Assembly (NCBI RefSeq): GCF_947172395.1 | Contig: NC_069104.1 | Location: 5,669,355-5,733,354 of the forward strand | DNA: 64,000 bases | Source of the DNA: Bicyclus anynana | Taxonomy: Eukaryota; Arthropoda; Insecta; Lepidoptera; Nymphalidae | Reading direction: 5' to 3' | The notes under the pieces: model-generated | Database searches by the model: none | What the model was told of the DNA's origin: nothing | Seen by the model: only the letters and a program-made list of their open reading frames with translations | Made by a program: the position numbers and the translations under genes | Part shown: positions 1-10,540 of the stretch, piece after piece | Numbering within the stretch: position 1 is the stretch's first letter | Layout of the letters: each line of letters starts with the position of its first letter

Positions 1-728
1 ATCATAGGTAAGTAAAGTAAAGTAGCCAATAAGCTAGTTGACACTTTTTTTTTAAATGGTCTTAAGTAGTTCATTATCGTTCTACTAGATTTAATTTTTT
101 TTTTTTAATTTTTTTGAGACGCGATTACATGAAAATTTTCATTTTTAAATATTATTTTGACAATACGAGCCAAAACGCCTGTCGGCCATGATGGTCTATA
201 TTTCAACTGTTTAATGACGTCACTAACAAATCCCTTACAAACGGAGCTTTTAACAAAATATTAGTTAACAATAATTAGTCTGATGTTTAGTACATCAAGT
301 AACATTGTAATCTCACAAAATGGACGATAGCGTTTTTGAAAAATTACATGATTTTTAATTTAAGGTTTATAAGAAATCCTTACCTTTTATTAATTAAGAT
401 CGATATATTTCGGGCACTTATTCCATATACTATACAAAATTAATATTGTTTATATTTAATTTGATATGAGTCACATACCCTATTATGGAGTTTGTACAGT
501 GGTGGCTCTGGGAGGTAGGTTTCAAGGGTCTATGCGCGTAAACGTCCAAGTATAAAGGTTCTTAACCGGCCAAATAAAAGTGTCTGGGGACATGTTTCGT
601 CATATTATGCAGAGGAACACTTGGACGGACCAGTTGCCTACCGTACCAACTTATTACATACCTGTGACCCTTGAAATCTGATACTTTCCAAAGCCACCAC
701 AGTTCAAAATTGGCTATCGTACTTACCT
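1..728. other. Osa intron, nothing recognised
   Basis: This is AT-rich sequence inside the minus-strand osa intron that follows exon 3978-4107. I looked for a further minus-strand exon with an acceptor and a phase-1 start and saw none. No repeat family found elsewhere in the window is recognisable here. Confidence 0.5.
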
Positions 729-1239
729 AAGCCCTCATTCGCACGAAAGTTTTTTTAACGGACGGTAAAAAAGCGTTCAAATCATTGACCTCTTATAATA
801 AAAGAACGTAGAAAATTTCACTTAAAAACTGGCCAATTTTGCTTTGACACTTTTAGAATTATTGGTAAAGAAAATTATATCTAAAGCCCTTTAAATATAG
901 TCCAAAATTCAATAAAATGCCAAATTCAGAGCAAATTCAACCTCGAGGATTTGAGTTAAAGGTTGAATTTTCAAATGCGACTACTTGAATTGAGTGCCAA
1001 GAAGTTGTGTTTGGCACTCATTGAGAATGTTTTTTGGTGGCTGATTGTGCATCCACTTTATAATAGGAGATCGATGGTTCAAATACAACAAATGCATTCC
1101 CAAGTATACGACGCTTTTTTCGAGCAGTGTTGCATTTACAATTTTGGGCGTTGGAAATGGACCTTCATTTAACTTCATACTATATTTGAATGCTTTTATA
1201 ACGTCCGCTAAATAAACTCTCGTGTGAATGGGGGCTTAG
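729..1239. mobile_element. MITE, AAGCCC family, copy A
   Basis: The left end reads TAAGCCCTCATTCGCACGA and the right end, reverse-complemented, reads TAAGCCCCCATTCACACGA. Both run on into AGTTT..TTTA.CGGACG, so the terminal inverted repeats are about 40 bp. TA flanks both tips, as expected for a TA target duplication. The right half matches the reverse complement of the shorter copy at 21029-21271. Copy A carries roughly 200 bp of extra sequence near its left end. It has no coding capacity; the short open frames at 963-1178 on both strands are fortuitous. Confidence 0.75.
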
Positions 1240-1854
1240 CCTGAGTAGGTCTGGCTACGCACGCTCCAATACAATTTGTTGTGCGCTGCGTTCAAGAATC
1301 TTATTTTATACTCCCAGATTTATGCGTATTATCACGTACATTTTTCAGACACTTGACATGACGTTAGAATTATCTACGAAATAATGGAAGAAAAATATAA
1401 CTGAAGGTATGGAAACATCTGTTTATGACGTGATTCTGTTCCATTTACATAGTCGTTCGTTTCATACGTTCCTATATTGACACGACTCTCAAGATTCTCG
1501 TATCACATCACCTATAGTGGAGTATGTATCAACACTGTATGTAATCAGTACTTCATAGTATTTGCACTGTACCTAGTCACACATAATAGGTATATCAGTT
1601 GTGGTAAACTATACAAAGTAACAAACAGCGATAACCGCAAACACTAATTATTACATGAATGAGCATTGATGGCCTAGTTCTATGTAAGGAGTTCAAGTTC
1701 AAATGATTTTAAGTTCCAGCATTTTTATTATATTATGTTTACCTACCATTGATAACTGGTGAGAGAAATGTTGAGAGATAAAATCTTTTAAGGAATACAT
1801 AGATATTTTAAGTGGGATGTACAAGGGTTTTGAAATGCACTAGATAATTATTAA
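1240..1854. other. Osa intron, nothing recognised
   Basis: Plain AT-rich sequence. I see no exon, repeat or RNA gene that I can support. Confidence 0.5.
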
Positions 1855-2237
1855 CTTATATAATAAACGCGAAAGTTTGCATGGATGTTTGGATGTTTGT
1901 TACTCTTTACCGCCGCTATTACTGAAGCGATTTGGCTGAAATTTGGAATGGAAATAGATTTTATTCTGGGTTGACACATAGGGTACTTTTTATCCCGAAA
2001 AAATCCATGGTTTCCCGAGATTTGCGAAAACTGATGATTTTGATGATGATATGAATGTTTGTTACTCTTTCACGCCTCGACTACTAAACTGAATTCGCTG
2101 AAATTTGGTATTAAGATAAATTATAGCCTGGATTAACACATAGGCTAATTAATACTCTTTATCCCGGAAAAATCCATGGTTCCCGAGGGATATGTGAAAA
2201 CTAAATTCCACGCGGACGAAGTCGCGGGCGTTAGCTA
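1855..2237 (+). mobile_element. Lep1-like Helitron, two partial copies joined
   Basis: The body contains the family words GCTGAAATTTGGAATGGAAA, GGATTAACACATAGG and ATCCATGGTT twice, about 170 bp apart, so two partial copies are joined head to tail. The 3' end reads GCGGACGAAGTCGCGGGCG and then CTAG followed by host T, which is the Helitron 3' signature. In this copy the terminal hairpin arm is mutated (GCGTTAG instead of GCGTCCG). Non-autonomous. Confidence 0.75.
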
Positions 2238-2299
2238 GTAAGTTAATAGTTTTGAAGGTAAGCATCATATCATCAGTAAGCATCAGATCATATTCATAC

Positions 2300-2870
2300 T
2301 CGATTAGATAGAAGTATTCACATCTTGTTGCTTAACCAAAGTTCCGACGTGCCAGCTCACACGGAGTGAGTGACAGTGAACGATCGCAAATCCACCGTTA
2401 AACGAGGAAAGAAAGCTTTCAACAGTTTTTGCGAGTGTTGGGCAGTGGAGCAGGTTGTTGAATGGAAAGGCGGTCTCCGGATAATTGGCGCGCGAGGCAA
2501 GACGGTCCGTAAACAGAGGCCGATGGTCCGGCGGCTGGCACATAAGAGTGACGCGTCGACACCCATCCCGGGCGGGTGGAAAGTCCTGTTTTGCGTGCCC
2601 GCCGCCGGTGGGGGTAAGTTTTTCACGAGACCCTATATACCGCGACCACCCCACTCGTACATAAGGTGGGCGGTGGGTGGTTAGCGCCCGCAAAAGGGGC
2701 AAAATACGGTGTACTCTGGGCGCCCGCTCTATGTGGGTCAATGTCGGGAAAGCCCGCGTCTGCTAGTGACGAAGTATGCACAATGAATCTGATCAACACG
2801 CCTCCGGCGAAACTACTACCGGCTACTGCAAAGGCGGAGCTATTTCAACAACTGTTGATACGTTGGAAAC
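2300..2870. other. GC-rich block of unknown nature
   Basis: About 570 bp is much richer in G and C than its surroundings. It holds open frames of 104-145 codons on both strands (2304-2741 minus, 2370-2684 and 2666-3022 plus), but none has a protein signature I recognise and opposite frames overlap, as expected from high GC. It lies about 60 bp 3' of a Helitron end. A donor-like GGGG|GTAAGT occurs on the plus strand near 2613. It could be the 5' part of an unrecognised LINE, a regulatory element, or an exon of an unknown transcript. Not assigned. Confidence 0.35.
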
Positions 2871-3456
2871 TTTTTTTACGAATCATCAATTTGTATCATT
2901 TCATTCCACACTTTTTAAATATTCACAGTGTCACACAGGTATTTATGCTTTGTGAATATCTGTGTGAAATTTCGTCAATGCATAAGAAAATAACGGATCG
3001 TAGCACGTGTGAAAAGATCTAATTTGTGAAGAGTTTAATGTAATCCAGAACTTTGCACTACAAGTTATTTGATTACTAAGATTTGAAGTTGAAGCTATCA
3101 TAAAATGTCAGTAAGTACACCAAGTTTTTATACTGATTGAATTGTACCCCATTTTACAAGTCATCATTGCTTTCCATCAGGATAATAATGTATGTAATGT
3201 ATGCAATGTATGCTTGTTCCTTACAATAATGATTGTAAGGAACAAGCCACATCATCATTGTTAACTTATATTAACAGACCCAGTAAACCCTAGAGCTTAG
3301 ACCCATCATTTTGTGTTAATGCGGGTTGGCGGAATTATGGTGACGTTTAAACGTTATGATTATAATCAGAACTGACTTAATGTGCTCGCTAAAGCACGGG
3401 GGTATAAACACATTTACTATAAAACATTACTAAATACTTTAATTTCTTTACATTCA
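2871..3456. other. Osa intron, nothing recognised
   Basis: AT-rich sequence with short direct repeats of ATGTATG near 3190. A small inverted repeat, TTGTTCCTTACAAT with ATTGTAAGGAACAA, lies at about 3213-3245. No gene seen. Confidence 0.45.
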
Positions 3457-3806
3457 CAATGACCAAAAGCTCGACTTGACTTGACTAATCAGTTTAGAGC
3501 GCAAGACGAATAACATCTCTATACCATTTACAAATAGTTTAAAAACTAAAAAGCTCGACTTGACATGACCAATCAGGTCTTAAAGCAAGACGAATAACAC
3601 TTCTATACAGTGTACCAAACAGAAGCTTAGGTACCAAATAGTTTAACATCCGTATAGTCGTAATGACTAAATGCTCGACTTGACTTGTCAGACCAATCCG
3701 GTCAGAGAGCAAGACAAATAACACTTCTATACAATTTACCAAATAATTTAACATCTGCATAGCCACAATGATCAAAAGCCTGACATGACATGACCAATCA
3801 GTAGGC
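3457..3806. repeat. Diverged minisatellite, about 3.4 units
   Basis: The block AAAAGCTCGACTTGACTTGAC..CCAATCAG..AGAGCAAGACGAATAACACTTCTATAC recurs with starts near 3468, 3550, 3670 and 3775. Unit lengths are unequal (about 82, 121 and 105 bp). The array ends about 170 bp from the osa exon, on its donor side. Confidence 0.75.
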
Positions 3807-3977
3807 TTTATATGGAAAGAAAGAAATAAATATCAACCAATAGCAGTGCAACCGGAAATATCGCTATCTCGTTTATCTTGTCATCCATTGGTCGACATTT
3901 CTGTATTCCTCTTCACCTGCTAGGCCTACAGGTCATTACGCAAGAGGGATCAGTAGGCAGCAGGTATAGGTACTCAC

Positions 3978-4107
3978 CGACAGCCGGTGACATGGATCGC
4001 GAGCCGCTCGAGCCGGTAGGGCTCGGCGTGGGCCTCAAGTGCGGCGTGGTAGCGCGCCCCGCGCCGCCGCTGCCGCCCGAGTCATTGCTGTTCTGACCGG
4101 TCAGATC
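3978..4107 (-). CDS. osa: osa (ARID1/BAF250-type) internal exon
   Basis: This 130-nt minus-strand exon encodes 43 codons plus one base. Its splice sites are strong: acceptor TTGTGTTGTTGCAG before GATCTG and donor TCG|GTGAGTA. The peptide begins DLTGQNSNDS, has a Gly/Ala/Ser-rich linker, and ends RPTPSPTGSSGSRSMSPAV. From memory, Drosophila Osa has the same order, with GQNSNDS followed by RPTPSPTGSSGSRSMSPAV in its low-complexity N-terminal half, well before the ARID domain. Osa is the ARID-containing subunit of the nuclear Brahma (SWI/SNF, BAP) complex and a trithorax-group regulator. The exon starts in phase 0 and ends in phase 1. Methionine 39 of this peptide (SRS-M-SPAV) is in frame and could start a shortened isoform. 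The exon is GC-rich with GC-ending codons, unlike the flanking intron. The following exon is not in the window. Confidence 0.9.
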
Positions 4108-4212
4108 CTGCAACAACACAAATTTGTGACATCAGTCAACCTTCAAAAAGAAAAAAAAATGGTAGGATACAATCATTTGGAAGCGACGTGAAACATCTTT
4201 GTGTCTGACAAT

Positions 4213-4715
4213 AGGGATGATGACAGTTTTTTAAATTGTATATAAATTAAGAGTAGAGTATACTAATAGCAAAGCAATTTTGTAAAAGGAACAGGGTATC
4301 TGCGATCATTACTTTCGGCGCTACATGGATTTAAAGGGTCAGATTTGCGGCGCTGCCGCGGATCCCTGAAAAACGCTCCATACAAAATGGACCGATTTAG
4401 TGACGTCGTTGGCTCGCTGATCGTTACATTTGTATGGGCGTTCAAACAAAATTAGTATTATCTTTGTTATTTGTGCTTTTATGTTTATAGTTCATATATT
4501 GAAAAATGTCACATTTAATGTAAGGAAGCTAAAACTGTATGAATTTTCATCTAATTACGATAAAAAAATTTAATAGATTTTGAAATTTTATAAGTTTATT
4601 TATTTTGCAAAAACCCAGACAATCTTTGCTTTTTATGTATAAATCAGTTAACATTGACCTTATTTATCCGAATGTATCATAAAAATCAATATATTCAAAC
4701 CTAGTCATCATCCCC
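4213..4715. mobile_element. 503-bp MITE, GGGATGATGAC family, copy 1
   Basis: The left end is AGGGATGATGAC and the right end, reverse-complemented, is GGGGATGATGAC. AT flanks both sides (4211-4212 and 4716-4717). The 502-bp copy at 36720-37221 is collinear in inverse orientation. The centre holds CGGCAGCGCCGCAAATC-type and TTTTGTATGGAGCG words. The 60-codon open frame here has a counterpart in the other copy but starts at TTG, so I treat it as chance conservation of repeat sequence. Confidence 0.85.
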
Positions 4716-5030
4716 ATTTCACCCAAAATTCCTGTATTAAGTGATTTGCAAGATAAACAGGTATCACAGCGAAGTGTATCTTCTTAAATGTAATGCTTAT
4801 AAACTAAATGTATGATTTTTGATAATAACTACTGTTGAGTTTATTGCTGGCTCTTCTGCAGGAGATGTCGCCCTTCCAAGCCGGTGGTAGAGTCACAGCA
4901 AATGAACAGACCTGACGTTTCGAAAGGGCTAGTAAACTAAGCCTTACTTAAAATAAATTAATTTTGAATTTTAAAATAACGTAATAGGTAGGTATAATTA
5001 TATATTATGGATACTACACGGAAACAGAGA
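4716..5030. repeat. SINE 3' tail fragment (family S4), 4845-4975
   Basis: Within this stretch, 4845-4975 carries the tail CCTGACGTTTCGAAAGGGC..GTAAACTAAGCC..AAATAAATTAATTTTGAATTTT. The same tail is seen at 25620-25780, 37900-37965 and 47075-47110. The tRNA-like head is missing here. The rest of the stretch shows nothing. Confidence 0.55.
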
Positions 5031-5316
5031 TTTTTTTTTCATTTTTTATTCTTTACAACACCTACACCTACCTGGTAAGTGATGATGCAATCTAAGATGG
5101 ATGCGGGCTAACTTCTTAGGAGGAGGATGAAAATCCACACCCCTTCCGGTTTTTACACGACATCGTACCGGAACTCTAAATCGCTTGCCGGTAGGGTGGT
5201 AACTAGCTACGGCCACCAGCCTCATTAAGAAAACCTCAATAGACTCAGCCAGGGATAGAACCAGGACCTCCCTCTTGTGAATCCACCGCGCACACCACTG
5301 CGCCACAGAGGTCGTC
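5031..5316 (-). mobile_element. tRNA-derived SINE, family S2
   Basis: Read on the minus strand it starts GACGACCTCTGTGGCGCAGTGG, with a TGGCGCAGTGG A box. A degenerate B box (GGTTCTATCCC) follows and then the family body, GGCCGTAGCTAG..ACCCTACCGG..TTTTCATCCTCCT. It ends in an A-rich tail (plus-strand T run at 5031). Other copies lie at 12360, 15797, 32979, 40455 and 61027. Confidence 0.85.
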
Positions 5317-5325
5317 AGACGTGGA

Positions 5326-5375
5326 AAGTGGCGTGCACTTCATACATGCACTGCCTACCCTGACTCATTACGATA
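5326..5375 (+). repeat. Short dispersed repeat fragment
   Basis: The words GTGGCGTGCACTTCATACAT and GCACTGCCTACCCT recur, diverged, at about 20391-20457 and on the minus strand at about 54052-54162. This is probably a fragment of an older interspersed repeat. Confidence 0.45.
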
Positions 5376-6711
5376 CTGTATTGTAGAAGGAATTTTCTGG
5401 TTCCTTTGGAATTTGGTTCCATTTTTAATATAATTTGTGTATAATGTAGTGACTACCCGAGTAAAAACTTTACACTGAATGTGGAATGCCCTTATGTCGA
5501 TTGTCGTCAGTATTTTCCTGACGTGTGATTTGTGCAATATCAAGACTTGAACTTCAAGTCATGATTTTCAAGTCGTCAAGAGCATGTATAAAAAAGGAAT
5601 CGAGTTAGTTATTAAAGGATAAAGAATTAATTAATTTTTTGGACCGAAGAGATAATGAAATTGGTGGTGTGACTAATAGTAAGTAGGTAGTAGTAGTACA
5701 TTAACTCAACATTATGATGACAGGATTGTTGTAGGAAAATAGCGACGATAAATAAAATTGTAGACCCAGTTACCTACAGTTGGAAATCGAACAAAAGTTG
5801 ATACTTTAAATAACAGAAAAAGGCATAACTTTTCGCATTTTCAGACACTGATCAAAATTTCAAAATAACTTTAAATTAACTATCACTTTATATGGAATCA
5901 CTTGAGATAACTTCCACTGATTCGTCATGGTTAAACAAAATAACACTGTCATTATTTTATCTATCTTTTATATTAATTCACAATAATAAATAATTCGAAC
6001 TTCGAAAAAACCATTTACTTGAATTTTATCACAAATATTTTACGAGCATTACAAATCGGAACTGGTCTAATTACGTTTAACTTCGGATTTAAAGAGACAG
6101 TACTTTAATAAATAAGACTTAACTTTAACCACCAGAATATAAAATTAAACAACCATGATCAACAACAATATAAAAACAACAGTTATCTTTCAATTATGTA
6201 GAATAATTAAAAGAACACACACAACAATATGTTGCGAGAGTTCAAAGGATTCTTTCCTTGAATTGTACGTGAAGATAAACAACGCAGATATGCAACGCTA
6301 AGTTCAACATCAATTAGTACCTAACCCGTGCAAAGAACAATAAGATTATGAACATAAATGGTACACCTTGACACTGCAACCTCAACGCCATTGCTATGGC
6401 GGTTGGAGCGAAGGCAACAATAGCACCGTGTCAATGGAGCACGGCCGCCAACATCTCGCAAACGGCAAACAATTCCTCTTCACCTCCCACCAAAACAAAA
6501 ACAAACGGACTCGTGCGTCTGTTATCACAACAATCACATTATCACAACGTTTAACAATGAATCCGCGTAACCTTATGTAATAATATCGACGATAATAATA
6601 TGATAATAAAAAGTTCATGCAACATTGAATAAGCAAACTTATGAGTATTGTTTTTACGACCAAAGTTAAAAGTGGAAAATCGTACTGTGCACTAGCCGCT
6701 GGGCGACTCAC
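5376..6711. other. Osa intron, nothing recognised
   Basis: AT-rich sequence with no recognised gene or repeat. Open frames around 6368-6747 overlap on both strands and have no recognisable domain. Confidence 0.45.
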
Positions 6712-7330
6712 CGTTTCAGAGCGACCAGTGGTCCGATCGTAAATCAATCGGGGGGGACGTTTTCAATCGGTACCAGCACCGGTACCGACTACTGCAACAC
6801 AGTGATCACAGTGGAAAGCGAATCGCGGATAATGCAATGTAAAATGCCGTAAAGACGAAACGGAGGGACACAAAAGCCTCGCTCGAAAGAACGGCTCGGC
6901 GAAGTAGCGCGTTCACACTAGTTGCGAGAGCGAGCGAAGGAGTCGAGCAAGGCGAGTCTCGAGTCTCGACCCCCCGCTGTCGAGGTTAGCGCGGCGGGCG
7001 ACGGAGGGCGACGGCGGGGCGCGCGGGCGGGCGCGGGGGCGCGATGTTTTTGCCGCGGAGCCCGCTCGCTCGACGCGGCGCAGCGGCGCGTTCTTCATTT
7101 AGTACAGAGTCCATTATCTCGTGCGCCGTCCCGCTCGCACCCGCGGCCGCCTCGTCGCGCCTCGCCGCACCGACCGCTGTTTTATTGCCAGCCGACGATT
7201 TTAACGTGCGCTCGCAACGTCCGGAGCACAAAAGTTTTTATGGAAATTTCATTCCGAATGCGCCTCGCTCGCCCGCTCGCTCGGGAACGTCAATATAAAA
7301 GCACGATAACGAACGGACGAGTCAATTAAT
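6712..7330 (-). promoter_or_regulatory. CpG-rich block, candidate alternative first exon
   Basis: About 600 bp (densest at 6900-7200) is rich in CpG and in CG[CA]G words, in contrast to the surrounding intron. On the minus strand it ends at a consensus donor, CTGAAACG|GTGAGTCGCC, with the junction between 6712 and 6711. Short ATG frames on the minus strand (for example one running 7098-6913) terminate before the donor, so the segment would be 5' untranslated sequence. I infer an alternative promoter and non-coding first exon, most simply for osa, whose next acceptor on the same strand is at 4108. A plus-strand TATAAAAG at 7294-7301 leaves open a promoter in the opposite direction. The transcription start is not determined. 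Confidence 0.4.
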
Positions 7331-7857
7331 TATTATTGTTGGAAGCTGTCGGAACGTGCTGGGCGGCTCTATCTAGATACTGTACTGGATGTGTTCTGCT
7401 CTCTGGATCGAGCGTATTTTGCATTGTATTACAGAAATTGATTCGGTAAAGTTATACCGCTCGATACGCGGCAATGCAAGTTTATAGCCGCATACGAACA
7501 GCATCAAAATATGCATTTGGATCGGCCTTTGTCTGCATGCAAGAACAGCTGACGAGTTACGTTTTTGGTTATCATTAATGTCAATAAGGATTCGTGACTG
7601 CCACGTGCCGAGATACGAGTAGCAGGTGTTTAAAGGCATCATAACAAAAAACACGTGACGTCACACGACTGTTCCGGTCACTGGGACACAATGCTCAACA
7701 ATAATAATCTGCCGTATCATGCAAATTGTAAAAAAGATTTACGACCTAATCTACCTATATCTATCAATACATAGAAATAAAGTAGAAGTGTCTCTGGAAT
7801 ATCCAAAAATCTGTGTATTTTCAAGTGTTTATAGCTATTTACACGATACTAATACAT
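7331..7857. other. Osa intron, nothing recognised
   Basis: No exon or repeat was recognised. The base composition falls back to AT-rich. Confidence 0.45.
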
Positions 7858-8069
7858 AATAAAGCTTTATTAAAATGTTTGCCTGCCTTTCTTTTTGTCC
7901 GGGCTGATCTTTGAAACGATTTAAAATTTTAATGGAACTTTCACTGGAAAATAGACGATGTTATGGAGCAACATATAGGCTATTTTCTATCTTGAAAAAA
8001 AAAAACATGGTTCATGTGGGTTTAATGATAAACAAAATTCCACGGGTCAAGAAAAGTGACGTCCACTAG
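7858..8069 (+). mobile_element. Degenerate Lep1-like Helitron copy
   Basis: A decayed copy retaining CAACATATAGGCTA, an AAACATGGTT core, AAAATTCCACG and an end of GACGTCCACTAG before T. The hairpin arm is largely lost. Confidence 0.55.
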
Positions 8070-8337
8070 TGTATTTATTAATTAATCATGATGGATTTTT
8101 GATAACTGTAGTCTTTTGTATGAATTTTCTTTTTGTACGTGATTCCGTAAACCAACTTAAAGGTGTCAGGTTTGATTAGTTTGCCATGATTTAGGAATTC
8201 ATAATATCCAAAATTGGGTCAGCTGTTAAGCTCGCAAGCTTCCGTGGCTAATTACTACGGTACTGGCAAAGATGTCAGAAAAGTGATAAAGCATTTACAA
8301 TAATAGATCTATTGTCGACAGTGATATACTCGTAGTT

Positions 8338-8532
8338 TTTTTAAATTTCTTTTTATTAAAGGAATATTTGCCATATCTTTTATAATATGACCAATATTCC
8401 CATTCCCCTCCAATTAGTCGGGAAATACTGTGCTAGGAGTGTGTATGACAATAGACGACAGGGGCGGGGATCGAACCGCCACCCCTCGGTGATGAGTCCG
8501 ATCGCTCTTACCGTTGAGCTATTGAGGCTATA
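8338..8532 (-). mobile_element. tRNA-derived SINE, family S3
   Basis: On the minus strand the head reads CAATAGCTCAACGGTAAGAG (A box), with the B box GGTTCGATCCC near 8470. The body reads CCCGACTAATTGGAGGGGAA and GGGAATATTGGTCATATT. Related copies lie at 13493-13625 and 17925-18108, also on the minus strand. It looks like a tRNA but is followed by a SINE body and lacks an intact cloverleaf 3' arm. Confidence 0.8.
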
Positions 8533-8612
8533 TAGTTAAATAATAAACTGAAACATATTATGTTCAAGATTCACTTAAAACCCATTTGAAACTGATTCAT
8601 CTTTATTTTTCA

Positions 8613-8795
8613 CTAGCGGACGGACGCCCGCGACTTCATCCACGTTTTTCACAAATCCCGTGGAAGCCATGGATTTTTCCGAGATGAAAAGTAGCGTGAT
8701 GTGTTAATCCATAGTAAAATCTATTTCCTTTGGAAATTTCAGCTAAATCACTTCAGTAGTCGCAACGCAAAAGAGGAAAAAACATGGAGTCCTTT
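8613..8795 (-). mobile_element. Lep1-like Helitron, 5'-truncated
   Basis: On the minus strand it ends GATGAAGTCGCGGGCGTCC and then GCTAG. The body words ATCCATGGCTT, TTAACACATCAC and GAAATTTCC are diverged. The plus-strand base before CTAG is A, matching insertion between A and T. Confidence 0.75.
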
Positions 8796-9058
8796 TCATG
8801 AAAAAAGTCCCTTGAAGTCCCAAGAAGAAGACAGCGCATTACACATATGATAATATGACCGCCATTACCAAATGACGAAGAACGCCAATAAGACATTCGC
8901 ATCTACGGATCATGTCTCGTGGTACAGACTCTAGATCTAATTAAAATAAAAAAAAGGAACAATGTTCTCTCCCCATCTACAAATAGGTATAACACGTGAA
9001 CAGTGTAGTGAGCGAGTTATAACTGTACCTACCGGTACGTAACAGATTATCCAGAGGA

Positions 9059-9180
9059 TAGGTCAGTGGTGCAAACCACACGGTAGGGTGTGTAACGTGA
9101 ACGTGGCCGAGCGGTGTGGAGGCGCGCTCTATAAATAGGAGGCAAGACGGACGGATAATTAATCGGCTCTGTACCTACTG
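9059..9180 (+). promoter_or_regulatory. TATA-containing promoter-like module 1
   Basis: TATAAATA at 9130-9137 sits in a GC-rich setting. TAGGTCAGTGG lies 71 bp upstream. A second module with the same layout is at 10541-10640. No coding sequence with recognisable similarity follows within 1 kb. This is inferred from motif arrangement only. Confidence 0.25.
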
Positions 9181-10027
9181 CGACTACCTACGAGCGTATA
9201 GCTCGTGTGACCGCCAATCCTTTATGCTCGGTGCTTATACATCCGATAGGTGTCGATAAATTTAACGCCGGCCACACACGATCAAGTTTGACCGTCAAGC
9301 CTGCAGCGCGCTTAGTGACGTAAGCAGAGAAAAAATTACGACTTTTTCACTTACATCCCTAAAAAAGTGCAGACTTGAATGTGATCGCATGTGACTGGCG
9401 CTACACGAAATATCTACAGATATAAAACGGTGTGACGGTGCTTGTTTTTAGAATACACTGAACTGGCATAACCACTATAATATTTACCTCTGTAATGGCA
9501 AAATTACATTACACCCAGACACTTATTCCAACTTGCAAGCTATGACTGACAGTTGTTTTGATGACGTCACGAAAATTGGACTTTTTAATTTGTCTGGAAC
9601 GCTAAATCGCTAACGCGAATAAACGCGGGGTACGTCTTTGCTGATAGGGTGGTAAATATAGGCAGATACCTACTCACCCACCCGAGTCAATTTCGAACAT
9701 TTAAAAAGTTCAAATTAATTTTGACTTGAACTGGGAATAGAATTTAGAACTTCACCATTGAAAACAACAGCTTTACCATCTGCTTAAGATAGATAGGTCG
9801 GCAATATTTCATAGTCAAAATTCAAAATTTGTTTAATCAAGGCTTAAACAAATTTTGATTTGTTTTAAACAAAGTTTACACGCACTTTTAAAACGATGTC
9901 TACTTGCAGACTCTACCACCGGTTCAGTCTCATAATCTAAAGTAGCATAGGTCAACTAACAGACCAACGAGGCAGCAGATCAACTTGTATGTAATTAGTG
10001 TTATTACTATAAACCTGTCATTTTTAT
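9181..10027. other. Osa intron, nothing recognised
   Basis: Unremarkable sequence. A short match to the S2 SINE body (GGGTACGTCTTTGCTGATAG) is visible at 9626-9650. Confidence 0.4.
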
Positions 10028-10028
10028 A

Positions 10029-10071
<43 letters not shown>

Positions 10072-10329
10072 ACAACCCATATTCGGCTCACTGTCAAGCA
10101 CACGTCGCATCTCAGAATGAGAGGGTTAGGCCAATAGTCCACCACGCTTGCCCAATGTTAGCAGACTTCACACACGTAGAGGATTAAGAAAATCCTCACT
10201 ATTTTTTTCCTTCACCGTTTAAAGCACGTGATATTTAATTCCTTAAAATGCACTTAGCTGATAAATTCGAACCTACGCTATCAACATCAATGGCAGAAGT
10301 CCACATGGTATCCACATGGGCTATCACTA
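10028..10329 (-). mobile_element. tRNA-derived SINE, family S1, with (CAT)n tail
   Basis: The minus-strand head is TAGCCCATGTGGAT (A box) and the body contains the TTAAATATCACGTG box. It ends in a GATGATGAT microsatellite, seen on the plus strand as about 13 CAT units at 10031-10069. The run of aspartates readable there is a microsatellite artefact, not a protein. A full-length sister copy is at 34082-34374. Confidence 0.8.
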
Positions 10330-10540
10330 ATATTATATGTATACATAGTAGACATATTAGTTGGCTTACAAGTTACAATCGAATGATCATTCTTTTAGCT
10401 ATTGAACTTGTTAAATTAATAGGGGACTGATGATAATTATTTTTTTATAGAAACAGCATCGCAATGCGAACCGGCATGCCTCACCCTAATCGAGCTTTCA
10501 ATAAACGTCTGTTAATGGCTCACGTGCAATGCAACGGGGC

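Noticed and set aside
2304..2741. 145-codon minus-strand frame in the GC-rich block
   Set aside because: No domain, overlaps equally long frames on the other strand, and lacks a supported start or splice sites.
4263..4445. 60-codon frame conserved between the two GGGATGATGAC MITEs (also 36991-37203)
   Set aside because: Both start at TTG and lie in non-coding MITE sequence; similarity follows from shared ancestry of the repeat.
6394..6747. 117-codon minus-strand frame across the donor at 6712
   Set aside because: Starts at TTG and runs straight through a strong splice donor into AT-rich intron.
8460..8530. tRNA-like sequence with A and B boxes
   Set aside because: Followed by a SINE body and present in three copies; it is a SINE head, not a tRNA gene. 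The same applies to heads at 5290, 34090, 37680 and 61350.
10031..10069. Poly-aspartate frame
   Set aside because: Produced by the (CAT)n microsatellite tail of a SINE.
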